Positions 48,352 to 60,896 of a DNA stretch of 64,000 nt are shown in pieces (positions within the stretch are counted from its first letter, which is position 1; the number at the start of each line of letters is the position of its first letter). A model generated the notes under the pieces. It saw only the letters and a list, made by a program, of their open reading frames with translations. It was not told the DNA's origin and did not search any database. Source of the DNA: Amyelois transitella (lineage: Eukaryota > Arthropoda > Insecta > Lepidoptera > Pyralidae); NCBI RefSeq assembly GCF_032362555.1, contig NC_083518.1, positions 74,501 to 138,500 of the forward strand, written 5' to 3'. The position numbers and the translations under genes are program-made.

Positions 48352-48573
48352 ACTTCATCAAAATGGTTTTCTATTTGCTTCTGCTTTCGGCAAAAGACTT
48401 TCGAATTCGTCCGCAGCCTCGACTCCAAACCCGACGAACGAATTTTCCTCAACAACATCCTGCCCCGAACGGTACGTCGGCACGTGCTCGTCAGACATCA
48501 CGTATGCTGCAATCAGGGCGACCGTGCACCCATGGGGTTCACGCCATGCTGCACTGGTGCACTAGAAGCATAA
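48352..48573 (+). other. GC-rich open stretch without ATG
   Basis: The frame 48352-48573 is open and reads TFEFVRSLDSKPDERIFLNN then ILPRTVRRHVLVRHHVCC, ending in a cysteine-rich tail. A pyrimidine-rich stretch and AAAAG precede it, and a good donor (CGAACG|GTACGT) lies inside, so it could be an internal exon of a gene spanning the region. The competing ATG frame (48363-48635) is less convincing. The family is not recognised. Confidence 0.25.
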
Positions 48574-48649
48574 ACTTAGCAACGAATCGGTATGTTGAAA
48601 TTAGAAGTGGACATATTACTCGTATGAAGCATTAGGTCCATGAGCAGAC

Positions 48650-51600
48650 TCCTTGTTCCGGTTGCGTCAATGTCATATATGACCCGTCCAGGAGTGTATA
48701 AGTCATTTTATCACGCGGAGCGGCTCCTGTTCGTCCCCCGTTAATTATTTTTAACTCTCCTTTAATTGCCACTTTGAGTTTTAAAATAGGTGTATTGAGT
48801 TCGATATAAATAATGTTTTCGTTAAAGCTAAAAATTAATATGTATTACACAGTTACAAACAAACAGATTACTAAGTCTAACTTGCCTACCAACTTTTCAG
48901 GAACGATTGTATGTGTACATACGATAATAAGATCTGTATCAGATCCATAATAATGGTGACCTTTCAAAATCAGCCACGCCGTCCTGATTGACGCAGTCTT
49001 TATTATCACTTATCTTAATATCACAATCACAACACAGTGTGGGGATAACCGCTGTGATCTTACACATTTTTAATGTTGTGGTGAATTGCCAAGGTACACT
49101 ACTGCCAATTACGTTCGTAGTAAAATTTTAGTCAAATTTCTTTAATGAAAATCAATAAAAGAATTTTGAAATCTTTTGTATCTGGTCTGCGATTGATAAA
49201 AAAAATTGTGTACGTAATTAAATCTTTAGCAATAGAACTTAAATGTTCGAATATTTTGAGAATAATTTTCGTAATGTCAATTTTGTTGAAATGATGAACA
49301 CATAACACATTTATTTATTAACCTTATTTATTTTCGTGTTTGGAAAATAGATTTTTTGATATTATGCAGGTATTATAAACATAAACAAAACCATAAAAAT
49401 AAAGCCATTCGTTATTCGGAAGTAATAGTTGTAATATTAAAAGTATAATAGATATGAATCTTAAACGAAGCTTTCATCGAATATTGCGCAAGAGCTGAGT
49501 GGGCTGATTCCAATATTTTTTAAGGCGTGATGAATGTTTTTAAAGCCTTGTTTGATTTATCAAGTGCATATGATTCACCGTGGGCTAAATCGATTATCTA
49601 ATCTATGGAACGAATCGAATATTGAAGAAATTAAGTGAAAGTGTAATAATATTAGGTGTTTATCACGTTCCTAATATTATTTTTATTGGAGATCAAATGA
49701 AGTATAACATACACCTAAGAGACATAACAAAGAAAAAACAAACATCATCTATGTGTTGTTATGTCGTTTGGGGTATCATGACTATTCTATGACTTTCTTG
49801 AACTATTTTTGGCATATATTTATATTTACTATGTGTGTCAATGTACAAAGTATGATTATTCAAATTCATTACTGCATTTACACATGTTTTTTAAGGGCCG
49901 AACCGACGTGACGCTTTTAATAAAATCACGGTATTAAAGCAGATGTTATCGAAAGCGTAAAGATTTTTCAGAGCCAGCCAACATGGTGCATGGTGTCTTT
50001 GCTGAACATAAAAATCGTTCATTACAAAAAGGGTTTAACTGTTTGCTCCAACTGTTCCTTTATTCCTACGTCGGATAGATCAGTGCATATATGTAAGGTG
50101 CAGCTATGACGCCTTTGTTTCGGCCTAACGAACCGGAACCGTGCAGCCGCCCATGCCAGTTCCACTATTTGAGCAGAGTTCTACCTCGTGAGTTATTTTT
50201 TGCTCTATGAATCCAGCTCCAATTGGGATAGATTATGAATTCGTTTGATCCGTTTTTTGTCAGAACTGTAAAGCGCATTTTTACCTGTTTTTCCAATGTC
50301 TGACGAAAGCTCTCATAAATAAATTACCTAGTGCTTAGGTATTTTCTTCCTATACTGATGAGTTGGTATCAATTACTCGAAATTATATACAAACAATAGT
50401 AGAATTTGTTAATCTCATACTCATTTCTGTGAATGCAGATTTTATTGGAATTTAATCCTATCAAATTTCATTTGAAATCACTTCGAAAGAGATATAAAAT
50501 TTGAACTTACTTACTTGTCCAATAGGACCGTTACAATAATTACTTGACCGTGTCCTAAAGTGTGTCACTTAATGCATAGAAGGAACCCAAGGTCCTCCTT
50601 CCTATCTATTTGGGTTGCGCCATAAAAGCGTTTTCCTCTATCACCGACCTTACGCATACCAATAAATAACAAAGTAATGCGATAGTTGTGTTTCCTTAAT
50701 GTATCGACTGGAAATAAATCTACAAGGAGGGCAATAATTGCTTTTGTCTTTATGTCGAATAGAGAATAAATAACTTTACTGTACACACCTTCTATAATGT
50801 TTGTCTTTTAGCGCTTTCAGTTTTTTTAACATGATTCAGATATTTATAAAAAAAGCATATTTTTTTAAAGAAAAGTATTAAATATTGTTAGAAGATAAAA
50901 CGACTAACTCCCAGACTTGAGAAAATGCGCAAGAGAGCTTGTTAGCTGGAAAATCCCCTTCGTAAAACAATAAATATAATGCAGTTTATAATGATTTTAT
51001 AACTAACATTACAGTTTCCTGCTTGCGACCTTGTGATTTGATTCTTTGCTTAGTGATAACTGCAGGAAAGAGAGATTAGTTTCACTGATAGCGACAGCTG
51101 ACGATTCAATCTACTGTTTTTAATAATTAATTCTAATTTTAGTGAGCATTACTTTAAAACTTTTGCGTAACACATTAAAATTTACGATGTGTGTTAGACG
51201 ACATTCATTGTTATTATTACTAGGTACGGTTGGACCATAAGTGACTTGTCGGTCTGCCCGTCAATGTTTCCAATTCAATCAATCAGAGAAGCAATCACTG
51301 GCCTACAATTTGTAGTACCGAGAACAGCTGGTTAGGTTTTTTTCGTTGCATTAAATTCTGAAATCGAAGAGATAAGTGCTAATGATAGGTTAAAGATTTC
51401 CGCTATATGATTACATCAAGTAAATGGGCTGTATACTACAAGCAATTCGCCTCGGCTTTACGCGAGCAGATATAATTAATATGCATATTTATGAAAAACT
51501 AAAAATCTGTTCAGTTCTAGCGTTTAACGCAAATTAACTCTGGAGTATATGTTATCATGTAACTGGTGCAATTAAATTGAATAATTATAGCTCTCTTGAC

Positions 51601-51770
51601 TATTTTGCTATCAGTTCATCCAACATACAACATCTGACTTCATTACTGTAGCTCTTTTTTACAGAATATCGGATAAAGCTGCTCTGCTTTGAGAGTTACG
51701 CGGTTGTGTGTCAAATTTCTAAATGCCTAACTATGTTGTGTTAAACATTTCCACGTAAAGTCTGTTAGGC
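48650..51770. other. AT-rich noncoding stretch
   Basis: I see no gene, element end or repeat I can support here. Confidence 0.35.
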
Positions 51771-51775
51771 ATATT

Positions 51776-52325
51776 AATAATAGTTTAAAAAAACTAAAAA
51801 ACTACGCTTTTATTGCTAATCGAACTAAAAAATAGAAAATAAAAATTAATGACAAACGAATTATAAAACAGTAGTAGCAAGGCGAACAATCAGTTATAGT
51901 CAATTACCTCCGATTAAAATTATAACAAAATTAAATTTATAAACAAAACAATTTAAATCGGAGTAAAAAGCGTGGGGTGCATTTTACTTCATTTTCATAA
52001 CTCTCTTGTCATAAATATATGCTAATAGAATGATTTTAATATTTACTACATTAAGCACCCCACGCTTTTTACTCCGATTTAAATTGTTTTGATTATAAAT
52101 TTAATTTTGTTATAATTTTAATCGGAGGTAATTGACTATAACTGATTGTTCGACTTGCTACTACTGTTTTATAATTCCTTTGTCATTAATTTTTATTTTC
52201 TATTTTTTAGTTCGATTAGCAATAAAAGCGTAGTTTTTTAGTTTTTTTTAAACTATTATTTATTTTCTATTTTTTAGTTCGATTAGCAATAAAAGAGTAG
52301 TTTTTTAGTTTTTTTATACGATTAT
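51776..52325. mobile_element. 0.5-kb foldback MITE with duplicated right end
   Basis: Arms 51776-51980 and 52055-52260 are near-perfect reverse complements around a 74-bp loop. Landmarks are GCGTGGGGTGC next to the loop and TTCGATTAGCAATAAAAGCG near the outer ends. The terminal 56 bp of the right arm (52193-52249) are repeated directly at 52259-52314 with few changes. No coding sequence is present. Confidence 0.9.
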
Positions 52326-52913
52326 TTTTTGGAAGTTAACACTTCTAGTATAACTTACTAGAAAAGACCTTCGCAACAATCTAAGACAAAGAGATAACAA
52401 CATAATATACTGACATAATTAACATGCAACAGACTTTTTCCAATATAGATCATTCCTTCTTTATCGACTGTTAGTCCAAAGCTAGGCCAGGACTGACCTT
52501 GACACAAAATCAATCAGAATAGATATAACGGGCAGAGAGAAAAGAAACCGAGGGATATATAAACACAATCAAAACGAGATGCAAAGTTCCAGTTTGGTTT
52601 TTTCAATTCATTTTTGTTAATTTCATTTATGTAGATTATAATCTACTCGATAATTGATGATTAAAATTATTTCAATTTGATCACGATAAATTCCCTCTTT
52701 ACTTCCGAAAGTTTTGTTTCGTAAAATAATTTCAAAGTTTATGTTCTGATTAATTTATTGTAATTATAATCTATGAAAAGCGTTAATAAATCGAGGTTGT
52801 CATCAAACATCTTATATAAATGTCAAATAGAGTAAATCTACGTGTATGAGGCTTATTAGTATTCACGCAAGTTCGAAAGAGTAAGTCGTAAACTCCAGAA
52901 ATCGCTAGCGTGC

Positions 52914-52971
52914 TAGCTCTGTCTCTCTTACTCTCCTACGCCTTCGTAGGAGAGTAAGAGAGACAGAGCTA
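52914..52971. repeat. Perfect hairpin, 27-bp arms, 4-nt loop
   Basis: TAGCTCTGTCTCTCTTACTC continuing to CTACG pairs exactly with its reverse complement across CCTT. It is the longest small perfect stem in the window. Confidence 0.95.
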
Positions 52972-54627
52972 TCTAAAAATGAATTTATTAATCCTGGCAG
53001 TTTTAATAAGGATAATGAGAAACTCTTATCAAAATATTGCATTGTCATCGGTCCTTGATACGTGTGCAAAGTTCCAAGTTGATCAGACGTTTAGAAACCA
53101 GTGAAAATTAAGCTCAAAGATTCCGTTACATACATAGATACAACCCAAGCTAATAAAAGCGTAGTAAAAAAGTTGTTACACTTTATTTGTTCAGGTCCTT
53201 TATAATTTCAGTGCTAAAATTATATCTTTTCAAATTTACATCTCAAGGCCATACATTGCTGATGTTTAAGTGTCTTTAATTCATAGTTTACATATAAGCA
53301 TTTCAGGTTCATTCTGGACTTTACCTTTCCAAGGTTTCAGGTATAATCTGTCCCATCCACGTGATTTAAAATTTGAATTCTGGGTTGCGTGCCACAAATA
53401 GTACATTAACTGTATCGAAATGACGCGCATCAATCATGGCAACCCACGGTTGTCCAAATTGTTTGGTCACAAGTATGCGGAGGCGTTAAGTGTCTCCCAT
53501 TGCTACTTAATCGATAGACCTTTTATATTTATTGTGCGTCCGTACCTGTGAAACTAGTCCACTTATGTACTCTTTTCCAGCCTATTTCGTCCACTACGGT
53601 ACATCATTCCACTCCTTTCAGTCCTGTGGTGTGACTCTCTTCCAACAGAGATCTCCTACTCTAGCGGTTTGCTTTGCCAACATTTGAAATAGCAAATTGT
53701 ATTTTAAGATGTTAACTGTGTGTATATATATATCTTGTTTATACCATATTAGAACCATGGTCTTGTTTATGTCAATACTTGAATTTTGACTATGCGGTAA
53801 CAATAAACTTTAACTATGTATATGTATGTGTCTGCTTAGATTTAGGGGTTTAGAGAGATCTTCAGAGTCAGGAAGAAGTTATGAAATGGGCGGTATCGTA
53901 ACTTATGGCAATCTAGCCGTTACAGAACCATTACTTTTGAATGTTCTGAAGGAGATGCGAAATTTAAAAAAAAAAATTATATACCTACTTATAACGTTTT
54001 TAAGGCTGTTTGACTTTACTTTTTACGCGGGGCATACCTAATACGCAAAATACAAACTTCCACGTGAAACTGAGTAGAAGTTGGGTTTCCTCTGGTTAAT
54101 GCAATCAATTTTCTCGTTGAAAGTATTATTACTGTGTGTGTGGTTTATGAGTTTGATAAAAGATTAAAATAAAAGCAGCTTTAGAAGACACACCTACCTA
54201 ATTATTCCTACATATTTTCAAGGTTTATAGTGGAAAGTGTAATGTAGTACTTACCTTACTTAGTCACCTACTAAGTAGTAATGGGGATGAGTTACATCGA
54301 AATTTTGATTACAGACATTCGTGTCACTTATTAATTTCTGCAATTTTATCATCACTTCTTACCGTACCTACTTAATTTTTTTTGTGAAAATTATACCAAT
54401 TAATAATTGTGTGATTATACCCAGGCTAGCTGTTGTTTGATCACACTATGAACTCGTGATATCAGATCATACTATCAGTTCATCTGACGTGAGAACGGTG
54501 TTATCATTATCACTGATATCTTCATCAATTGTCTTTACTTTCGCAATTACGTCATAACTTATATCAATAATAAAACTTTCTGACTATATATTTTATGGTT
54601 GCAACAACATAACTTTCTGTTTGTTGC

Positions 54628-55020
54628 AGGTCAGTAAAACATTGCTATTCACGAGTCATCCGCAAATAAAAATAGACAATCATCGATGACAAGTATGGCA
54701 CAAGTAATGATGGTCGTTTTCTACCATCCATTCGACTATTTTCTCTGACACGCCGTGACATGGCTACCTACTTCGGTTCAACGCCGTTCGGAAATGCAGC
54801 GCTGGGCCGTCTGCGCGGGCTGCCGCAGTCACCTGCTGCTTATCTTGCGCGCAGCACGCGTTCGAATTTCCAATTCGAAACCGCGAGATGTTTCCGAACG
54901 AGCCAGAACTGCATTTTTAGGCGCGAAATATTTTTTTTCCATTTTGAGGAACTGTGTTGCCAGTGTTGGTGTGCTTGTGTTTTCCTTCTCGAGGCCTTTA
55001 CATCAATGTGATTACATATT
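54628..55020 (+). other. GC-rich patch with acceptor-like start and overlapping open frames
   Basis: A strong acceptor (TTTCTGTTTGTTGCAG) ends at 54630. The following 54760-54920 stretch is GC-rich and contains two overlapping plus-strand frames (from 54755 and 54760). Neither shows a domain. It may be a noncoding exon or promoter-proximal sequence of a gene continuing to the right. Confidence 0.25.
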
Positions 55021-55339
55021 TATTAATATATTATAATCAATAATTTAATAAGGTTTATTTTGGTCAAATTTTTTGGCTAATTTAAATCTTAAACTAATTT
55101 GTTAAATGTCATCGCATCACAATGCAATTTTATGTTGGCTATATTTTCGGAAGTTTAGTCAGTTGACGCCGTGGGTTGATACAAGTTGCTACCCTCAATT
55201 GCTCCTTATCGACAAGTTTCATAATAACCACGTTACCGCAAAGATATATACAAAGATATGATAATTTGTAGCCCAGTGCTGTATCAATTAGTCTTAATTA
55301 GTTTCGATATTGTGTTGGTGCTGCTCTTTGTTAGCGAAT

Positions 55340-55426
55340 TCAGTTTTGCGCGATTTGGGAATTCGCTCCGGTGATAAAAGTGCGTGAGAGTTATATTTGT
55401 TTTTGAAGACACTACTTTTAAAAATG
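55340..55426 (+). promoter_or_regulatory. Initiator-like start and first exon ending in ATG|GT
   Basis: AATTCAGTTTTG at 55338-55349 matches the arthropod TCAGTT initiator. An 85-nt leader follows and ends AAAAATG|GTAGGTG, that is, a start codon immediately before a consensus donor. First exons holding only the ATG are common in insects. No coding exon could be joined within the window. Confidence 0.35.
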
Positions 55427-57186
55427 GTAGGTGTCTTTTTTTAAATAAATTGCGCTATGAGCTAACTTTGTTCTAAGTTTTTATAATATAAGTTATAATA
55501 ATAAGTTATGTTAACGTTTAGCGAAAATTTCACATGTTTTCCTTTATATATTTAAATCGGTACCATCGTAAATAATATTAAAATCTATTCAATGTAATGT
55601 AGATAAGTACATTCTTAAATAGATTATATGAGAAAATTACAAGGCATGTTTATGCAAAAATTTTGAAAGTCTAGCCACAATAGTAATGTACATACGATGA
55701 TAAGGAAATGATAATAAAAGATCAATCTCTGCTTATGAATGACACTTTTATCTTGACGTGACCAAACAAGCATATGACACTAAATTAAAATAAAACGTAA
55801 CTAAGTATGTAAAGACAACCATATCTTAAGTTTTAGCCAAAGAAAACAAACAATTAGGCAAAAAATTGTTTTGCCTAACATACTACTTACACATTGAATT
55901 TAATATTCAAATATCCATGACCTGGTGACAAAAGTAACAATATATCTTTTAAGTTTAGTTTTTTTAGAATAATATTAATCGTATTTAAAAGAATATGTTA
56001 ATGTATCTAAAATAAATTAAAAATTAACTGATCTCTCAATGGATGGTCGTGGGAAACTCTAGAAGATCTCTCTGAAAAGATTTCCATATTATTAAGGCAG
56101 AAGTTTTTTTCTTAATGAAATATAGATTAATATACATACTCATTCTGTATGAAATCTTTAAAATATTCGTTTTAATTTTGACCTTTTCGCTGATACTTAT
56201 AAATAGATAAAATACCAATTGTAATAAGTTATTGGCACTAACCTTTCTACGCGGGAATGCTGTTGCGACACTATCGCAATGCGAAGCTTGTAACGTGTTG
56301 TTTACATGAACTACCTACTTGGATTTACAATTTGAGGGGGTCATAACATAAAAGTCATGTTGTAGATTAAAAATTTGGGTATGAATGTAATCGCTTTTTA
56401 AAATAATCGAAATTTCTTAGCAAAGAAAATTTACTGACTGATATTACAGCTGACAGTTAGTAAATTTAACCCATGCCTGAGCGCTGGGTCTAAAAGTTTT
56501 AAATTAAGGTTCCCTAAGTGGTCTAGGCTTGCACAAATAGAAGGAAGGGATATAGGGGGATTTTCCGTTAAACGTAGCGCACTCCAGTCCATGCATGAAT
56601 ACATATCGACGGTTGAAAGGCTAATTGTGGTAAGCGCCATTTTGTGAAAGCTGAGAAAAAGCGGTTTAAAGTTTTAATTTTTGGAAAAAAATTCGCTGTA
56701 AAAAAATGGCTTGACCGATTTTGATAAAATTAATACAGTATATTTATAAGGTTTAAAAGTACGTAAAACCATTATTTCTGTTACTATTTAGCAATATTTC
56801 AGTAATTTTATGGCGCTTACATCAAAATGACACTTTTCCAGGGAAAGGCAAAATGAGTTAAATGCTTGAAATGAACAAATAACTTGACAGCAAAATGAGT
56901 CAAATGCTTGAAGTGAACAAATAACTGGACAGCAAAATGGTTCAAGCGCCCATCCCATGTAATACAAAATAATTGAAAATGATTTAAATGCCATGTAATT
57001 TTCAACACTAAATTGATATTTCAGTTTAAAAGACAAAATAATACAAAAAGAAAATTGAGCAATTGAAACAAACGGCATGCCAATAGAAAGGTGATCATGA
57101 CTTTAGGTTCTTGTCATCAATACAATATTTTTTTAGGAATTAAATAACGGTTATTTTTAAATAAAACAAAAAAGAAATCCTTATAT

Positions 57187-58198
57187 GAGGATTCGAGTGC
57201 TTGTGTCAGGATAAACGGAGCGCACACTGAGTGGTTTAAGATTGAGAAAGGCGTTACGCAAGGATGTGTTGCGTCACCGTAACTGTTCAACCAAAGAGTC
57301 TGAAAGTGGATTAAGGATAAATGAGTTACTCGTCAAATGTCTGCTCTATGCCGACGATCAGGTTATACTGGCGTCATCAGCGGAGGAGTTACAGCAGATG
57401 GTAAACTGTATGCATGAAGCTTTAAAAGAGAACGGAATGAGAGGGAACGTAAGTAAAACTAAAACACTGGTTTTTGAAATGGAGAAAGAAATGACAGCAT
57501 GTAATATTTTGATTGGAGGAGAAAAAGTTGAGCAAGTGAAAGAGTTTGTATATCTAGGATTAAAGTTTGCATCAGATGGCAAGTGTAATAGTGATATTGA
57601 AAGGAAAGTGAACGCGGGGAACATGGTGAATGGAGCTTTGCATGCCTTTATGAGCAGTCAGAAACTATCCAAAAAGGCTCGGCTGGCTGTGCAAAGGGGC
57701 GTGTTGGTCCCGACATTAATGTTTGGGAGTGAAAGTTGGGTATGGCAAAAGAAGCACGAAAGCAGAATAAATGCAGTGGAAATGAGAGCGTTAAGGAGTA
57801 TGATGGGTGTGAAATTGAGTGACCGGATAAGGAACAGCGTGATAAGGGAATGTTGTGATGTGAAAGAAGAAGTATTGACAGGAATAGAAAAGGGTATGTT
57901 GAGATGGTTCGGTCATGTGAAGAGGATGAATGAAAACAGGTTGACTAAGCAGATATACATGGAGAGTGTGGAGGGAAAGGTCGGGGTGGGAAGACCTAGA
58001 CGAACATATCTTGATCAAATTAAGGACGTCCTGGTAAAGGGTCAGGTCAAAAGTACCCGAAACCCCCGAGCATGCATGAAGAGAGTTATTAATGTGGATG
58101 AAGCGAAGGAAGTATGCAGAGATCGTGGCAAGTGGAAACAGGTAGTCTCTGCTTACCCCTCCGGGAAAGAAGCGTGATTTAATGTATGTATGTATGTA
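57187..58198 (+). mobile_element. LINE 3' part with RT C-terminal fragment (copy 1)
   Basis: An RT block (TEWFKIEKGVTQGCVASP) precedes a stop and frameshift near 57290. The open frame 57242-58177 then carries the catalytic YADD (CLLYADDQVILASS), the thumb, KEFVYLGLKF, the SWVWQKKHESRINAVEMRAL segment and GMLRWFGHVKRM. This is typical of the C-terminal half of non-LTR retrotransposons. It ends at GCGTGA followed by an ATGT repeat tail. It is 5'-truncated and mutated, so inactive. Confidence 0.85.
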
Positions 58199-58740
58199 GA
58201 AAGAAATGACTGCATGTTATATTTTGATTGGAGGAGAAAAAGTTGAGCAAGTGAAAGAGTTTGTATATCTAGGATTAAAGTTTACATCAGATGGCAAGTG
58301 TGTTAGTGATATTGAAAGGAGAGTGAACGCGGGGAACATGGTGAATGGAGCTTTGCATGCCTTTATGAGCAGTCAGAAACTATCCAAAAAGGCTCGACTG
58401 GCTGTGCATAGGGGCGTGTTGGTTCCGACATTAATGTATGGGAGTGAAAGTTGGGTATGGCAACAGTAGCACTAAAGCAGAATAAATGCAGTGGAAATGA
58501 GAGCGTTAAGGAGTGTGATGGGTGTGAAATTGAGTGACCGGATAAGGAACAGCGTGGTAAGGAAATGTTGGGATTTGAAAGAAGATGTAGTTACAGAAAT
58601 AGAAAATAAAGGAGCATGCATGAAGAGAGTTATGAATGTGGATGAAGCGAAGGAAGTATGCAGAGATCGTGACAAGTGGAAAGAGGTAGTCTCTGCCTAC
58701 CCCTCCGGGAAAGAGGCGTGATTTTATGTATGTATGTATG
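58199..58740 (+). mobile_element. Second, shorter LINE 3' end in tandem (copy 1)
   Basis: It repeats 57482-58197 with about 5% differences, a premature stop in SWVWQQ, and an internal deletion of about 175 bp (the GMLRWFGHVKRM region is missing). It again ends in ATGT units. It starts directly within the ATGT tail of the first copy, suggesting insertion of a relative into that tail or tail-mediated slippage. Confidence 0.8.
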
Positions 58741-60896
58741 TACAACTTCGTTAACCGCCGGCGTTTGACTGACGCCGAAGACGCGCGCGAGCGCGAGCGA
58801 AACATGCCTCGGTAGCGCACACAACACGATAACTACCTACATCGTGCAACAAAATGTGTCAAACGACATGCGTGTGTGGGGCGATGGAAAACAAAAACGG
58901 CTAAGCGACGTACTTCAATATTATCGTAGAAATCAAAATGGGTCAAGCGACCACATCCTATAAAAAGCGAAAAGGCAAATTGGCGCAATCGCCTCTGATT
59001 TTCAAAATAGTATGATGCAATGTAATCCATACGCCTTGACACAAAAATTATGATAAAAGTCAAAAAGGTTTAAGTGGCAGATCCACAAATTTACCCAAAT
59101 CTTTGTCGTTTAGATCAATGACCGCCAAAATGAGACCCTTTTTTGCGGTTGTGTCAAGCGCCAAAAAAATGCTCAGAAAAATATGAGAGTGAGCCCAAAC
59201 GATGGAGAAAAATTCGCTGATTCCAAATATGTATATAACTCAATATCGCAAAAAATGTCGCTTGACACAATTAGCCTTTCAACCGTCGATATAAACATAC
59301 ATATAAAAATGCTTTCAGTTTCAATGCACAATATTATATGAGAAAATTACAAGGCATGTTTATGCAAAAATTTTGAAAGTCTAGCCACAATAGTAATGTA
59401 CATACGATGATAAGGAAATGATAATAAAAGATCAATCTCTGCTTATGAATGACACTTTTATCTTGACGTGACCAAACAAGCATATGACACTAAATTAAAA
59501 TAAAACGTAACTAAGTATGTAAAGACAACCATATCTTAAGTTTTAGCCAAAGAAAACAAACAATTAGGCAAAAAATTGTTTTGCCTAACATACTACTTAC
59601 ACATTGAATTTAATATTCAAATATCCATGACCTGGTGACAAAAGTAACAATATATCTTTTAAGTTTAGTTTTTTTAGAATAATATTAATCGTATTTAAAA
59701 GAATATGTTAATGTATCTAAAATAAATTAAAAATTAACTGATCTCTCAATGGATGGTCGTGGGAAACTCTAGAAGATCTCTCTGAAAAGATTTCCATATT
59801 ATTAAGGCAGAAGTTTTTTTCTTAATGAAATATAGATTAATATACATACTCATTCTGTATGAAATCTTTAAAATATTCGTTTTAATTTTGACCTTTTCGC
59901 TGATACTTATAAATAGATAAAATACCAATTGTAATAAGTTATTGGCACTAACCTTTCTACGCGGGAATGCTGTTGCGACACTATCGCAATGCGAAGCTTG
60001 TAACGTGTTGTTTACATGAACTACCTACTTGGATTTACAATTTGAGGGGGTCATAACATAAAAGTCATGTTGTAGATTAAAAATTTGGGTATGAATGTAA
60101 TCGCTTTTTAAAATAATCGAAATTTCTTAGCAAAGAAAATTTACTGACTGATATTACAGCTGACAGTTAGTAAATTTAACCCATGCCTGAGCGCTGGGTC
60201 TAAAAGTTTTAAATTAAGGTTCCCTAAGTGGTCTAGGCTTGCACAAATAGAAGGAAGGGATATAGGGGGATTTTCCGTTAAACGTAGCGCACTCCAGTCC
60301 ATGCATGAATACATATCGACGGTTGAAAGGCTAATTGTGGTAAGCGCCATTTTGTGAAAGCTGAGAAAAAGCGGTTTAAAGTTTTAATTTTTGGAAAAAA
60401 ATTCGCTGTAAAAAAATGGCTTGACCGATTTTGATAAAATTAATACAGTATATTTATAAGGTTTAAAAGTACGTAAAACCATTATTTCTGTTACTATTTA
60501 GCAATATTTCAGTAATTTTATGGCGCTTACATCAAAATGACACTTTTCCAGGGAAAGGCAAAATGAGTTAAATGCTTGAAATGAACAAATAACTTGACAG
60601 CAAAATGAGTCAAATGCTTGAAGTGAACAAATAACTGGACAGCAAAATGGTTCAAGCGCCCATCCCATGTAATACAAAATAATTGAAAATGATTTAAATG
60701 CCATGTAATTTTCAACACTAAATTGATATTTCAGTTTAAAAGACAAAATAATACAAAAAGAAAATTGAGCAATTGAAACAAACGGCATGCCAATAGAAAG
60801 GTGATCATGACTTTAGGTTCTTGTCATCAATACAATATTTTTTTAGGAATTAAATAACGGTTATTTTTAAATAAAACAAAAAAGAAATCCTTATAT

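Larger units (their letters stand above)
56604..59291. mobile_element. Terminal-inverted-repeat element with iterated motif, carrying nested LINEs (copy 1)
   Basis: TATCGACGGTTGAAAGGCTA then ATTGTG at 56604 matches in reverse at 59259-59291 over about 32 bp. Near both ends a CAAAATGRGTCAARYGC-like motif recurs: 56850-56867, 56891-56908, 56933-56948, 58852-58868, 58936-58952, and weaker versions at 58976 and 59050-59070. Removing the LINE insertions leaves about 1.1 kb without a transposase, so it is a non-autonomous DNA element. Confidence 0.65.
55623..59332 (+). repeat. 3710-bp tandem duplication, copy 1
   Basis: Every block inspected recurs exactly 3710 bp further on. All open frames, including the 311-codon RT fragment, are duplicated without change. 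The unit starts at ATTATATGAGAAAATTAC and ends TTTCAATGCACAAT. A 3-bp ATA is shared at the junction. Confidence 0.95.

Noticed and set aside
48352..48573. Adenylyl-cyclase-like exon (LNNILPRTVRRH resembling NILPxHV)
   Set aside because: The resemblance covers only a few residues, and the following catalytic-domain sequence is absent.
54755..55036. Two overlapping plus-strand frames of 93 and 83 codons
   Set aside because: They occupy the same bases in different frames with no domain in either; only the GC-rich patch is noted.
56788..57078. Minus-strand frame with repeated AFDSFCCQVICSFQ-like segments
   Set aside because: It is the translation of the iterated DNA motif in the transposon end, not a protein-coding repeat.
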